Below, in pieces: positions 1 to 10,162 of a stretch of DNA of 64,000 nucleotides. The stretch covers positions 28,337-92,336 of the forward strand of contig JAHYJC010000015.1 of the NCBI GenBank assembly GCA_019429275.1. The letters are read 5' to 3'. The translations under genes were made by a program, and so were the position numbers. Each line of letters starts with the position of its first letter. The stretch's first letter is position 1. Under the pieces are notes generated by a model that was given only the letters and a program-made list of their open reading frames with translations, had not been told where the DNA came from and did not search any database. This DNA is from Lentimicrobium sp. GTDB lineage: Bacteria > Bacteroidota > Bacteroidia > Bacteroidales > Lentimicrobiaceae.

Positions 1-915
1 TGAATCACTTGAGTTTTCAATAAGGGTGTTGTGAATGAAATGCGGGTTCGACCTTAAAAAGGCAACTGCACCTCCAAAAAAGTCACAGCTATTACGAAAA
101 AAGATATTATTTGCAACCGAATTAATAGGTTGTGAACGGATATAACCCAGTGCGCCTCCAAGTCCGCTTCTGTTTTCAGTAAAAAGATTATTGTGTACCA
201 GGGCATCTGAAAATTCGAAGGAAGCAGCACCTCCTATACCTGTTGATTGATTGTTGTGAAATATTGAATTTGTGATTTTTGGATTCGAATACCTGAAGCA
301 GATTGCTCCACCATAACCATAAGGGGGAGTAATTTCTCCACAAAAATTATTCTCAAACAAGCAGGAATCGATTATTACATTTGCTGATTCGCAAAATATG
401 GCTCCACCCCAAAGCCGGGCGTAGTTGTTGCGGAAGGTGCAATTCTGAATTCTTATTTTGCTTTGGTTTCTTATGTTAAACGCTCCACCATATTTATTAA
501 CAGAATCTCTCAACGCTTTTGTAAAGCTGATAAAACAATATTCGAACAAAGTTGAATCTGTGTTGGTGTTTGCTTCATTAAAATGGAAACCTTGCCAGCC
601 GCCTCTTTCATTTTGAAAATTGGCAAAGCCAGCTGTATCGGCAATGGTAAACGAAATTGGGTTATTCCTTTCACCTTTGGCCATAAGGTAGCCCTTAACT
701 TCAAAACCAAAGTGACCGGTTGAAATAATTTTTGATCCTGGAAGGAAAATCAGACTATCTGAAGCATTGATGATGACGTCTCCTGACAGGTAGATGGTAT
801 CAGCCTGTAGTGTCCCGTTTTGTTGTCCGCTGATGTAAACAGATTGCCCATAAATCGGTCCTATTGTGGCTAAAAGTAAGATTGTGGCTAATCGTTTAAT
901 TCGACTGCTAGGCAT
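1..915 (-). CDS. Partial right-handed beta-helix (pectate-lyase/polymorphic outer-membrane-like) surface protein, signal peptide at N-terminus; C-terminus beyond window
   Basis: Open minus-strand frame from ATG at 915 (MPSSRIKRLATILLLATIGPIYGQSVYISG...) to window edge; repeated 'GGAI/GGAA...N..F..N' beta-helix-type motifs. Confidence 0.75.
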   Translation of the reverse strand, partial: MPSSRIKRLATILLLATIGPIYGQSVYISGQQNGTLQADTIYLSGDVIINASDSLIFLPGSKIISTGHFGFEVKGYLMAKGERNNPISFTIADTAGFANFQNERGGWQGFHFNEANTNTDSTLFEYCFISFTKALRDSVNKYGGAFNIRNQSKIRIQNCTFRNNYARLWGGAIFCESANVIIDSCLFENNFCGEITPPYGYGGAICFRYSNPKITNSIFHNNQSTGIGGAASFEFSDALVHNNLFTENRSGLGGALGYIRSQPINSVANNIFFRNSCDFFGGAVAFLRSNPHFIHNTLIENSSDS

Positions 916-1454
916 GGTTTTCCTGATTTTCAAAAAATATGAGCAATTTACATAAATTAAGTCAGGTATCAGAAACCTTATACTTTTACCTGATAAAATG
1001 TTCTCAATTTATTACTCTTAAAATTTTGATAATTTCAAAATCATCTGTTTTTTAAAGATGATGCTTGCATTTTAACAATTTGTTAGATATTTTTGCTATA
1101 TTAACTGAAGGTTGAAGTAATTGGTTATTCAACTTTTGTAAAAATAATTTACAGATTTTAATTGTTAACTAATTGAAAATTTTGTTTTTATAGAATTTTT
1201 GCAACAGGGGGCTGTAAACTTTTCTTTAATTACTCTATTTTATTGATTAATCATTTTACAAAGATTGAATGGGTAAAGGCTTGTTAATCATTTGATTATT
1301 TTCTTTTTAATCATTTTTAAGCCGAAACCTTCATTTTAGTGACTTTTTTTGTTAGATCGATTTCAATTGATAGAGTTACTTTTCATAAGTTAAGTAATTA
1401 ATACCAAGAATAGACAGATTAATCTGTATTTAAAGAGTAAATTTTGCTGTTTTT

Positions 1455-2432
1455 ATGAAGTTTTCTACCCCCTTAATCCCATCTTCAAATACACAAAAAC
1501 AGACTGAATGTTTGGTGTGCCCAAGGCGTTGTGGCACTGAACGTTATAATGGGAAATTTGGTTACTGCAACACTTCTGATGATTTTGAGATAGCTTCCAT
1601 TTGCATTCATAAAGGTGAAGAGCCTGCTATTAGTGGAACTTCAGGGATTTGCAATATATTTTTTAAGGGGTGCAATATGAGTTGCATTTTCTGTCAGAAC
1701 AGTCAGATAAGCAGGAACTGCAAATCTTATCATTCAGATTTTTATACACTGGAACGTATCATTCATGAAGTGTGCAACCACCTTGATATGGGATGTAAAG
1801 CTGTTGGTTTTGTTACACCATCGCATATGATTCCGCAAATGCTTCAAATCATCATGGCATTGAAAGAAAAAGGTCGCAATCCTGTGTTTGTTTACAATAC
1901 AAATGCTTATGATGAGGTTGATGTTTTAAAACAACTGGAAGGAATTATTGATGTTTATCTTCCCGATTTGAAATATTCAGATAACAACCTTGCGAAAGAA
2001 CTTAGCCATACTCCTGATTACGTTGATGTTGCGCAAAAAGCCCTGAAAGAGATGTTTCGTCAGAAGGGAACGCCGCTTCACATCGATGAAAGCGGACAGG
2101 CAGTTTCAGGATTGATTATCAGGCATCTTGTACTTCCCGGTTACACGGATAACAGCAAACAAGTAATGAGGTTCATTGCTGAAGAGTTAAGCCCCAGGGT
2201 TCATGTTTCGCTTATGTCGCAATACCATCCAATGAGCGCAATTTCTGATCATCCAGATTTGAACAGGTATCTTTTTCCTGCTGAATACAATGAAATTATA
2301 AGTGAAATGGAGTTGCTTGGCATGGAAACCGGATGGGTGCAATCTTTGGAAAGCAGCAATACATTCCTGCCCGATTTCAATTTGAATGACCCTTTTGAAA
2401 ATGAAGTTATAAATTTAATGTTATCGACTTGA
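1455..2432 (+). CDS. Radical SAM protein, PflX/PflA-related (COG1313-like)
   Basis: CNMSCIFCQN (CxxxCxxC) motif, N-terminal Cys-rich CPRRCGTER segment. Confidence 0.85.
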   Translation: MKFSTPLIPSSNTQKQTECLVCPRRCGTERYNGKFGYCNTSDDFEIASICIHKGEEPAISGTSGICNIFFKGCNMSCIFCQNSQISRNCKSYHSDFYTLERIIHEVCNHLDMGCKAVGFVTPSHMIPQMLQIIMALKEKGRNPVFVYNTNAYDEVDVLKQLEGIIDVYLPDLKYSDNNLAKELSHTPDYVDVAQKALKEMFRQKGTPLHIDESGQAVSGLIIRHLVLPGYTDNSKQVMRFIAEELSPRVHVSLMSQYHPMSAISDHPDLNRYLFPAEYNEIISEMELLGMETGWVQSLESSNTFLPDFNLNDPFENEVINLMLST

Positions 2433-4369
2433 CTTTAAAAGGCATCTCCGGTTTTTTTAGAATACTTGCCATTCTCATGGTGCTGGGGCTTCTATGTTTT
2501 AAAAATCAGGCATTTTCTTCACCATCAAATTTAAAGGATAGTCTTATTTTTGAGTATGAGTCGGCACGGACAGATGAGATGAAGTTTGAAATACTAAAAA
2601 AACTTTCCAGAGTGTCTTTCCAACTTGGCGACTATCGTGCTGCCATCGATTATTTTAATCAGGAGTCTGAAATCTATCTGACCCGAAAGGATTCAGTTTC
2701 CTGGTCTAATGCTCAGTACAATCTGGGTATTATCTACAGTATCCTTCGCGATTTTGATAAAGCAATTAATCATAATTCTCTTGCTCTGATCTATTTTGAA
2801 AATAATAGGTTACTTCGGGAGGCTGGCAATACATACATAAACCTGGGCTACCTGAGCAATGAATTGCGGCGAACCGAAATAGCTATTGGCTATTACCTCA
2901 GGGCTGAGGAAATTTTCAATTCATTGAGCACCAATCAAAGTCTTGAAGCAAGTTACCTCAATCTTGGTGTTCTCAGCGATAAAAGTAAAGATTTGGGTCA
3001 CATGCAGGAAAGTGTTGAAAAATCCCGTGGTTTGTCTCAGAAATCTGACATCATGGCTTTGATCAACATTAAAACCGGCCTGGGAAAGATATATGCATTC
3101 TCAAATAATCTTATTCCTGCAGAAAAATACCTGATGGAAGCACTAAGCATGGCCAAAGAGGTGGGTGATAAAAGTTATGAATCTATCATTCGTGTTGGAT
3201 TGGGATCAGTATATCTGAAGAAAGGTAAAAATAAAGAAGCATTGGTCAGCCTAAATGTAGGACTGGATATTGCAAAGCAGACGAAGCAGAGCAGTACTAT
3301 ACTTGATGCTTATGCTGAATTGGCTCGTGTTTCAATGAAACTTGGAAAGTCTGCTCAGGCTTATCAATATCTAAACAGCTACATTCAATTGAAAGACAGC
3401 TTGTTTATTGAACAGTCCAAATTGCAGCAAATCCAGTCAAATCCACAGGAAGGGATTGCGATGAGAGAACTTCAGACCGAGAGGTTGCTCAGGCAGAATC
3501 TTGAACAGGTTCTTGAAATTGAAAGAAACACAAATTCGAAAATGGCATTGATAGGTTTTGCCCTCTTTGTATTGCTTCTTTTGGTTATCATCATCAGAAA
3601 ATATTATTCTAAAAACAAAACCTATGTCGATCTGGAAGAGAAGAACAGGTTAATTGAACTGCAAAAGGCTGAGTTGGAAAGTCTGATTACTACAAAGGAC
3701 AGGTTTTTATCCATCATTGCTCATGATCTTAAAAATCCGTTTACCTCTTTGCTTGGATTTGCAGATTTGGCTTCCAACGAGTTTGATGAAATAACTGACG
3801 CTGAAAAAAGATCATATCTGAATATTATCAGAATTTCAAGTCAGCAGATTTATTCTTTACTTGATAATCTATTAACCTGGTCACGGGCTCAGTCCGGACG
3901 AATTGACTTTAAGCCTGAGAAAGTAAGTCTGTCTGAGTTGGTTGAAAATTCAATTGATGTTGTCAGATCATCGGCTGAGAACAAACAAATTACACTTTAC
4001 AAAGATCTTACTAAGGAAGTCTTTGTAAATGCTGATAAAAATATGCTGTTTACCGTACTTCGTAATCTGCTTACCAATGCTGTGAAATTCACACCCAATG
4101 GTGGTTCGGTAACAGTAAGTTTTAATAATGTTGGAGATAAAGCCGAAATTTCTGTAACGGATACTGGCATTGGAATGAATGAAGATGAGTTATCTCGCCT
4201 ATTCAAACTGGACGGAAACCTTAAGAATCCGGGCACCAATAATGAGACCGGAACAGGGCTTGGACTTATTCTTTGTCAGGAATTTATGCATTTGCATAAG
4301 TCCAAGATCGTCGTAGAAAGTAATCCAGGCAAAGGCAGCAAGTTCAGTTTTTTATTAGATGTTCTGTAA
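2429..4369 (+). CDS. TPR-containing sensor histidine kinase
   Basis: N-terminal TPR repeats, TM segment, H-box (FLSIIAHDLKNPF), N/G boxes (NLLTNAVKFTP, DTGIGM, GTGLGL). Confidence 0.92.
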   Translation: MTLKGISGFFRILAILMVLGLLCFKNQAFSSPSNLKDSLIFEYESARTDEMKFEILKKLSRVSFQLGDYRAAIDYFNQESEIYLTRKDSVSWSNAQYNLGIIYSILRDFDKAINHNSLALIYFENNRLLREAGNTYINLGYLSNELRRTEIAIGYYLRAEEIFNSLSTNQSLEASYLNLGVLSDKSKDLGHMQESVEKSRGLSQKSDIMALINIKTGLGKIYAFSNNLIPAEKYLMEALSMAKEVGDKSYESIIRVGLGSVYLKKGKNKEALVSLNVGLDIAKQTKQSSTILDAYAELARVSMKLGKSAQAYQYLNSYIQLKDSLFIEQSKLQQIQSNPQEGIAMRELQTERLLRQNLEQVLEIERNTNSKMALIGFALFVLLLLVIIIRKYYSKNKTYVDLEEKNRLIELQKAELESLITTKDRFLSIIAHDLKNPFTSLLGFADLASNEFDEITDAEKRSYLNIIRISSQQIYSLLDNLLTWSRAQSGRIDFKPEKVSLSELVENSIDVVRSSAENKQITLYKDLTKEVFVNADKNMLFTVLRNLLTNAVKFTPNGGSVTVSFNNVGDKAEISVTDTGIGMNEDELSRLFKLDGNLKNPGTNNETGTGLGLILCQEFMHLHKSKIVVESNPGKGSKFSFLLDVL

Positions 4370-4388
4370 CACCCCTATAGAATTGTGA

Positions 4389-4429
4389 AAACAAACAGCC
4401 TGGTCGTTTTCAAAAGAACCAGGCTGTTT
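4389..4429. terminator. Bidirectional hairpin terminator between convergent genes
   Basis: AAACAGCCTGGTC...GAACCAGGCTGTTT inverted repeat. Confidence 0.75.
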
Positions 4430-4451
4430 CAATTCATGCGAGAATCTTAGA

Positions 4452-4832
4452 TTAAAAGGGTAAATCATTACCGGGATCATCCTTGGTATAATCGGATGAA
4501 GCAACATCAGGCAGAGATGCCGGTGCAGAAGAAGACATGCCACCTGATGCAGCCTCAATTTTCCAGGCCTCAAGATTGGTAAAATAGCTGACATTGCCGT
4601 CTTTTTCCCATTTGCGACCTCTGAGGTTGAACCAAACTTTAATATCTTGTCCCAACTGATTAACGTCGATCAGATTGCAGCGATCCTGTGTCAGCTGGAA
4701 TTTAAGAAATTCAGAGAAACTTGAATTGGGATTATCTCTGTATTCAATCACAAATTCACGTTTTTTAAATTTATCAGATACATTCTGAATTTCGAACTTT
4801 TCTACGAGTTTTCCTGTAATTTCAAAAGCCAT
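4452..4832 (-). CDS. DUF3127-like protein
   Basis: ORF; MAFEITGKLVEKFEIQNVSDKFKKREFVIEYRDN family pattern; acidic DDPGNDLPF tail. Confidence 0.75.
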   Translation of the reverse strand: MAFEITGKLVEKFEIQNVSDKFKKREFVIEYRDNPNSSFSEFLKFQLTQDRCNLIDVNQLGQDIKVWFNLRGRKWEKDGNVSYFTNLEAWKIEAASGGMSSSAPASLPDVASSDYTKDDPGNDLPF

Positions 4833-4848
4833 AACTTTAATTTATTGG

Positions 4849-5346
4849 TTAATAAGGGATTTTTTTTTCTGATTTTTTCCAGATTTCAAAAACTTCGAGA
4901 GCTTCATTGCGAAACATCTGTTGTGTAATTATTTTTCTATCAGTGAATTCAGCGCTGATTTCCTGATAAATGAAATTATCGTCAAATCCTGCTTGAGCAG
5001 CATCGTGCCGGCTGGCAGCGAAATATAATTTTGCCGGTCTTGCCCAGTAAATTGCCCCAAGGCACATGGGACAGGGTTCGCAGGATGCATATATTTCACA
5101 GTCATCAAGCTGAAAACTTCCGAGAACTTTACATGCTTCTCTGATTGCCACCACCTCTGCATGTGCAGTCGGATCATTATCGCTTGTAACATGGTTTGAG
5201 CCCCGGGCAATAATTTTTCCGTTTTTTACCACTACAGCACCAAAGGGTCCACCTTTTCCTGACTTGATATTTTCTTCAGCCAGTTTTATGGCTTCTGACA
5301 TAAAAATGTTCTGTTTTTCGTTCATTCCCTCAAAAGATTTGTCCAT
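4849..5346 (-). CDS. Nucleoside deaminase (guanine deaminase/CMP-dCMP deaminase family)
   Basis: HAEVVAIREAC and PCPMCLGAIYWA zinc-binding motifs. Confidence 0.88.
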   Translation of the reverse strand: MDKSFEGMNEKQNIFMSEAIKLAEENIKSGKGGPFGAVVVKNGKIIARGSNHVTSDNDPTAHAEVVAIREACKVLGSFQLDDCEIYASCEPCPMCLGAIYWARPAKLYFAASRHDAAQAGFDDNFIYQEISAEFTDRKIITQQMFRNEALEVFEIWKKSEKKIPY

Positions 5347-6083
5347 GAACCTTTCAATGTTTCTTGGCTTAATGCTTCTTGAAGCTTCAAAAGATATTGT
5401 TCTCTCGTTATTATGGTTGCTCCCAGGCTCATAAGGTGTGAGGTTTTCATCTGGGCATCTATAAAGAAAAATTTTTTCATTTCGAGAAGGTTACAAAGAT
5501 AGTGCAAAGCAACTTTCGATGCATCGGTTTTTCGATGAAACATCGATTCGCCAAAAAAAGCTTTACCAATTGAAACCCCATAGAGTCCACCAACCAAATT
5601 ATCTCCTTCCCAAACTTCTACTGAATGGGCATAACCTTCGGCATGTAGCGTTTTATAGGCTAAAATCATTTCCGGCACAATCCAGGTTCCATCACCAATT
5701 GACCTCTCTATTTGAGCACATGCCCTGATAACTGATTCAAAATCAGTATCAAAGCTTACTTTGAATCCACCATTTCTGATTCTCTGCCTGAGGGATTTTG
5801 TTCTCACCATGGCCGAAGGTTCAATGATGCACCTTTCGGGTGGGGAGTACCATAAGATGGGCGACCATTCATCATACCATGGGAATATGCCACTGCTATA
5901 TGCCTTTAATAAGCGAGCAACACTCAAACTTCCACCTGCGGCCAATAGGCCATTTGAACGTGCTTCGCTCAGTGGTGGAAATTCATCGTCGCCCCTGAGG
6001 TATTTTATCCTGTGGTTTGAATTGCCTATCAAAATGTTACTGTACCAGAAAAGAAATGATAAATGATGATTGTTAAAAAACAA
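5322..6083 (-). CDS. aat: Leucyl/phenylalanyl-tRNA--protein transferase
   Basis: GLLAAGGSLSVARLLKAYSSGIFPWY..PILWYSPPERCII, GGLYGVSIGKAFFGESMF. Confidence 0.93.
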   Translation of the reverse strand: MFFNNHHLSFLFWYSNILIGNSNHRIKYLRGDDEFPPLSEARSNGLLAAGGSLSVARLLKAYSSGIFPWYDEWSPILWYSPPERCIIEPSAMVRTKSLRQRIRNGGFKVSFDTDFESVIRACAQIERSIGDGTWIVPEMILAYKTLHAEGYAHSVEVWEGDNLVGGLYGVSIGKAFFGESMFHRKTDASKVALHYLCNLLEMKKFFFIDAQMKTSHLMSLGATIITREQYLLKLQEALSQETLKGSWTNLLRE

Positions 6084-6090
6084 AGATAAA

Positions 6091-6116
6091 AAAAACCGGC
6101 CGAAACAGGCCGGTTA
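6091..6116 (-). terminator. Rho-independent terminator downstream of serC
   Basis: AACCGGCC-TGTTTC-GGCCGGTT-TTTTTT on the minus strand. Confidence 0.8.
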
Positions 6117-6135
6117 TAAATTTTGAAAAGAGTAA

Positions 6136-7206
6136 TCAGGCATTTTCTTTTTCAAAGTCGCTCATGCACTCAACAAGAGCGTGAACACTTTCCTTTGGCA
6201 GTGCGTTGTAAGTAGAAGCCCTGAATCCACCGACAGAGCGGTGTCCTTTAATTCCTACCATTCCCCGGTTTTTGGCAAACTCCATGAATGCATCTTCTTT
6301 GTCTTTATACTGATCTTTCATTACAAAGCAGATATTCATCAGCGAGCGGCTGTCTTTTTCGGCAGTTCCAACAAACATTTTGCTGCTGTCGATGGCATTG
6401 TAAAGCAGATTGGCCTTTTCTATGTTCATTTTCTCAATGGCAGCAACTCCACCCAGTGATTTGATCCATTTTAGGGTCTCTTTTACTGTGAAAATTGGCA
6501 GGCAGGGAGGTGTGTTGAACATTGAACCTTCTTTAATGTGCGTGCGGTAATCCAACATGGTTGGTAGAGGCCTGTCAACTTTACCCAGCATGTCTTCACG
6601 GACAATTACAAAGGTTACACCGGCTGGACCAAGATTTTTCTGGGCACCACCATAAATCAGTGCATATTTAGAAACATCCATAGGACGGCTCAAAATATCA
6701 CTCGACATGTCGGCTACAAGTGGAACCTTGCAATCGTAATCAGTTCTGATTTCAGTTCCGTAAATAGTATTATTTGTTGTGATGTGGAAATAATCAGCAT
6801 CTTCAGGTACTGAATATCCTTTAGGAATAAAATTGAAATTCTTGTCGGCCGATGATGCAACAACAACTGTTTCGCCGAAAAATTTGGCTTCCTTGATGGC
6901 TTTTTTTGCCCATACCCCGGTCTCCAGGTATGCAACTTTTTTATTCATCATGTTTGAAGGTACCATGTGAAACTGAAGGCTGGCTCCACCTCCAAGGAAC
7001 AACACCTGATAGCCTTCAGGAATGTTGAGTAACTCTTTAAACAAAGCAATTGCCTCTTCAATAATTGCCTGAAAATCTTTACTGCGATGCGAAATTTCGA
7101 GGATCGACATACCAATTCCATTCAGGTCAAGAATTGCTTTTGCGGTATTCTCAATTGCTATCTGAGGCAGAATTGAGGGGCCGGCATTGAAATTGTGTTT
7201 TTTCAT
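6136..7206 (-). CDS. serC: Phosphoserine aminotransferase
   Basis: [35 protein letters not shown] motifs. Confidence 0.95.
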   Translation of the reverse strand: MKKHNFNAGPSILPQIAIENTAKAILDLNGIGMSILEISHRSKDFQAIIEEAIALFKELLNIPEGYQVLFLGGGASLQFHMVPSNMMNKKVAYLETGVWAKKAIKEAKFFGETVVVASSADKNFNFIPKGYSVPEDADYFHITTNNTIYGTEIRTDYDCKVPLVADMSSDILSRPMDVSKYALIYGGAQKNLGPAGVTFVIVREDMLGKVDRPLPTMLDYRTHIKEGSMFNTPPCLPIFTVKETLKWIKSLGGVAAIEKMNIEKANLLYNAIDSSKMFVGTAEKDSRSLMNICFVMKDQYKDKEDAFMEFAKNRGMVGIKGHRSVGGFRASTYNALPKESVHALVECMSDFEKENA

Positions 7207-7500
7207 GATTATAATAATTTAGGTTTTTTGAATTATATATTATTTTCGTCTGAGTCCTGAAGAATCTTGATTTCCGAAACAAAGGTATTAAGTTTTGTTT
7301 ACCTCCGAAAGTTAATAAAAACTTTTATTTTTTCAAAGCAAATGACTAAATTTCAGCCACATGATTTTTTTTAAAAAAAATAGGCATAAATATTTCGGAA
7401 GAGTAAAAAAGTTGAAAGTCGTATCTTAAACTCAGAATTATCAGTTCAGTAAATTGAAAACTGAAAAATAATAAATTCCTTTACGGGATGAATTGATTAT

Positions 7501-8433
7501 TTATTGTGGAGGAAACAATTCGTATGATATCTGTTTCTTTGCTGGTTGTTTCCCCTTTACTTCGGGGTTGCGTGGAGAAATATCTTCCACAAAAGTCCAG
7601 AATTTATCAATAAAAATATAGGCATCATAAATATTGCCTGCCGAAACGTAAGCCCACCTTTGTCCTTCCAACGATTCATTCAGGGGAACCAATCGGTCAA
7701 GTACAATCATTTGGTCATCAATTTTTCGTTTTGACTTTCTGACATTTGAAAGTGTGATTTTTTGACGGTCATAGTTTTGTGTAAATGCTGAACCGGCCGA
7801 ATATTCATTAACAACCCGGTTGCGAACCCCGTTTTTTGTCTTGAAAACCGGAGCTCCAAATACAGGAACTCCTTCCTGGTCAAACGAAAGAGCTTCTATG
7901 GTTTTTCGATTCACCTCAGGATCAATGCCATGCCAGGCCAGTAGCGTGTATAAGTTTTCATGGCCTTCCTTACGCTCAATAATCCGGTAAATAAGGCCGC
8001 CGGGCCATTCCCCGTTTCTGAAAATCGTATTTTCGTCAAGAACCCTTATAGGGGACTGATTTTTCAAAGTAATAATTTTATTTTTACTCACATTAAAAAC
8101 GATCATAGAATAAAGATTAGTCCTATCGTTTTGCTGAATATTCCAATTAAAAATCCTTATTTTCCCGTCGGCTGAATTTAATTTTCCAATATTCAGCGAA
8201 TCAAATGGCCACATATTGGATTCGGGCAATGAGAGTGATTCTGCAAGCAGGGTGTTAAATTGCTTATTTAATTCCAATCTGACTGAATCGATTTTTGCTG
8301 AGCGTGTTGCGTTGAGCAGTTCAGCAAGATTTTTTTCAGCTGCCTGAAGAGAGTTGTTTTGCGCAAGAGAATTTAGTGAAGCCAGAAAACAGCAAAAAAG
8401 GAAAGAAAGAGTGAGATTTTTTCTGAAAGCCAT
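7501..8433 (-). CDS. Hypothetical secreted protein
   Basis: 310-aa ORF with signal peptide; no family recognised. Confidence 0.7.
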   Translation of the reverse strand: MAFRKNLTLSFLFCCFLASLNSLAQNNSLQAAEKNLAELLNATRSAKIDSVRLELNKQFNTLLAESLSLPESNMWPFDSLNIGKLNSADGKIRIFNWNIQQNDRTNLYSMIVFNVSKNKIITLKNQSPIRVLDENTIFRNGEWPGGLIYRIIERKEGHENLYTLLAWHGIDPEVNRKTIEALSFDQEGVPVFGAPVFKTKNGVRNRVVNEYSAGSAFTQNYDRQKITLSNVRKSKRKIDDQMIVLDRLVPLNESLEGQRWAYVSAGNIYDAYIFIDKFWTFVEDISPRNPEVKGKQPAKKQISYELFPPQ

Positions 8434-8507
8434 AATTATTTTGTTCTTAAAAAAATATTAACGTGTAAATATAGGCTTATTTTAATTTTGCATAAAAATT
8501 CTAAAGG

Positions 8508-9533
8508 ATGGAGACGCATGCATCAGATTCATTGGCTGCAAATTTACAATTGCTTTCGAAATGTTTTCATCAAATAAATACTGATGCTGAGCACGTTGTC
8601 ATCTGCAGTGAACTTATAAATCTTGCCGATAAAGTTTCAGTTTCGCATCCCTGGTTTACGATGAAGCAATTGCTTTTTGCCTTTATATCATTGGGAGATG
8701 CACTTGACAAAATTGAACCAAAATATTTGCCTTTCTTCGAAATCAGGAATCAGATTATTGTTTTCTGGTGCAGGCCGCTATCTCCACCCGAAGGTATTGA
8801 TTTATTGATTATTGCAATTTTAGCGGGCTTCAGATGTGTGATTAAATCAGAAGAATACAACAAGGAGTTCTACGAGGGCATAATTTATTTTATTGAATCA
8901 AAAATTCCTTATTTGTCAGGAAGAGCCATGTTTGGTTCACGGCCTGAAGTAAATGCCATAGCCTATGTTATTGTTGGTGAGCGACCCACAGAAAATCAAT
9001 TGAAATATTTTACCAGAAAGCCTGTTTTCAATGAAGTGATGCCGGAAATATCCAGAGTGGCTTTAATAACAGGTAAAGAAACTCCAGATCAAATTGACTT
9101 GCTGGCTAACGATCTATGCATTTATTTTGGCCGGTCGTTGTATAATGTGCGGGAATTGCTTGTGCCCGAAGGGTATGATTTTAAAGGATTGCTGAAGTCG
9201 CTGGAGAAATATCAGGAGCATGCCATGCATTCCAGGTACTTCAATCATTATGAATATTTTAAGTCGTCATTACTGGTTTCAGGTAAGACCTTTATCGACA
9301 ATGGATTTCTGCTTTTTTGCAAGGAAAATGGTAGCTCTCCTGCAACCGGAGTAATCCACTATAATGAATATAATATATCTGATGAGCGGGAAAAACTTTT
9401 GGCAGGCCGGCAGGTATTATTGGCAGAACCTGATGCGTTGAAAGGCGAAAAATCTTTTGGCAATATTTCCTTGGAGCCGTTCAGTCGCTCCTCAGAATTT
9501 TCTGAATTTTTAAGAAAGGCAGATCAGTTCTGA
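8508..9533 (+). CDS. LuxC-like acyl-CoA reductase/acyl transferase family protein
   Basis: VALITGKETPDQIDLLANDLCIYFGRSLYNVRELLVPEGYDF resembles the acyl-CoA reductase C-terminal region. Confidence 0.6.
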   Translation: METHASDSLAANLQLLSKCFHQINTDAEHVVICSELINLADKVSVSHPWFTMKQLLFAFISLGDALDKIEPKYLPFFEIRNQIIVFWCRPLSPPEGIDLLIIAILAGFRCVIKSEEYNKEFYEGIIYFIESKIPYLSGRAMFGSRPEVNAIAYVIVGERPTENQLKYFTRKPVFNEVMPEISRVALITGKETPDQIDLLANDLCIYFGRSLYNVRELLVPEGYDFKGLLKSLEKYQEHAMHSRYFNHYEYFKSSLLVSGKTFIDNGFLLFCKENGSSPATGVIHYNEYNISDEREKLLAGRQVLLAEPDALKGEKSFGNISLEPFSRSSEFSEFLRKADQF

Positions 9534-9655
9534 TTTCAGTTTCAGAGAATATTCTTACCAGCGATTTTTGAAAACGTAAGAAAATGTTTCACGGCGTAAA
9601 GGAATTATTGAGTTAAAAAATTGATAAAAAATTCAAAAAAATAAGTTGAACAATT

Positions 9656-9687
9656 TTTGGTGATTAAGAAAAATGTTTCTACTTTTG
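9656..9687 (+). promoter_or_regulatory. Bacteroidota-type promoter (TTTG-N20-TACTTTTG) of rpmE2
   Basis: Matches the TTTG / TAnnTTTG consensus with 20-bp spacer. Confidence 0.65.
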
Positions 9688-9781
9688 CAAACCCAAAAAT
9701 GCCGGGATAAAGCTTAACGGCTTTACAATAATTAAATCCGGTTGTTTTCTGAATCGGGAATTATTAATAACAATTGCACTC

Positions 9782-10051
9782 ATGAAAAAAGAAATTCATC
9801 CTAAGGATTACAGATTGGTTATTTTTAAAGATATGTCAAATGACTTTTCTTTTATCACAAAGTCAACTGTAGCCACAAAGGATACCGTTGTTTGGGAAGA
9901 CGGAAAAGAATATCCCCTGGTCAAACTTGAGATTTCCAATACTTCACATCCTTTTTACACAGGTAAAATCAAACTTATTGATACTGCCGGAAGGGTTGAT
10001 AAATTTAAGACTAAGTATCAGAAGCATTTTGAAAACAGGCCCAAAGCCTGA
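9782..10051 (+). CDS. rpmE2: Type B 50S ribosomal protein L31
   Basis: [30 protein letters not shown]...[21 protein letters not shown]. Confidence 0.96.
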   Translation: MKKEIHPKDYRLVIFKDMSNDFSFITKSTVATKDTVVWEDGKEYPLVKLEISNTSHPFYTGKIKLIDTAGRVDKFKTKYQKHFENRPKA

Positions 10052-10087
10052 AAGTTTTCAGCATAAACTTGTTGATAATATTTTTAT

Positions 10088-10114
10088 AGCCCTTTTAATC
10101 AAAGGGCTTTTTTA
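10088..10114 (+). terminator. Rho-independent terminator after rpmE2
   Basis: AGCCCTTT-TAATC-AAAGGGCT followed by T-run. Confidence 0.85.
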
Positions 10115-10162
10115 TTTAATTTTGTCAATTGGTTAATGAACAACAGCTTAAAGCAACATAAT

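Noticed and set aside
4849-5346. tRNA adenosine deaminase TadA
   Set aside because: Deaminase motifs fit, but the HAEVVAIREACK / C-terminal EVFEIWKKSEKKIPY features look more like guanine deaminase; only a family-level call made.
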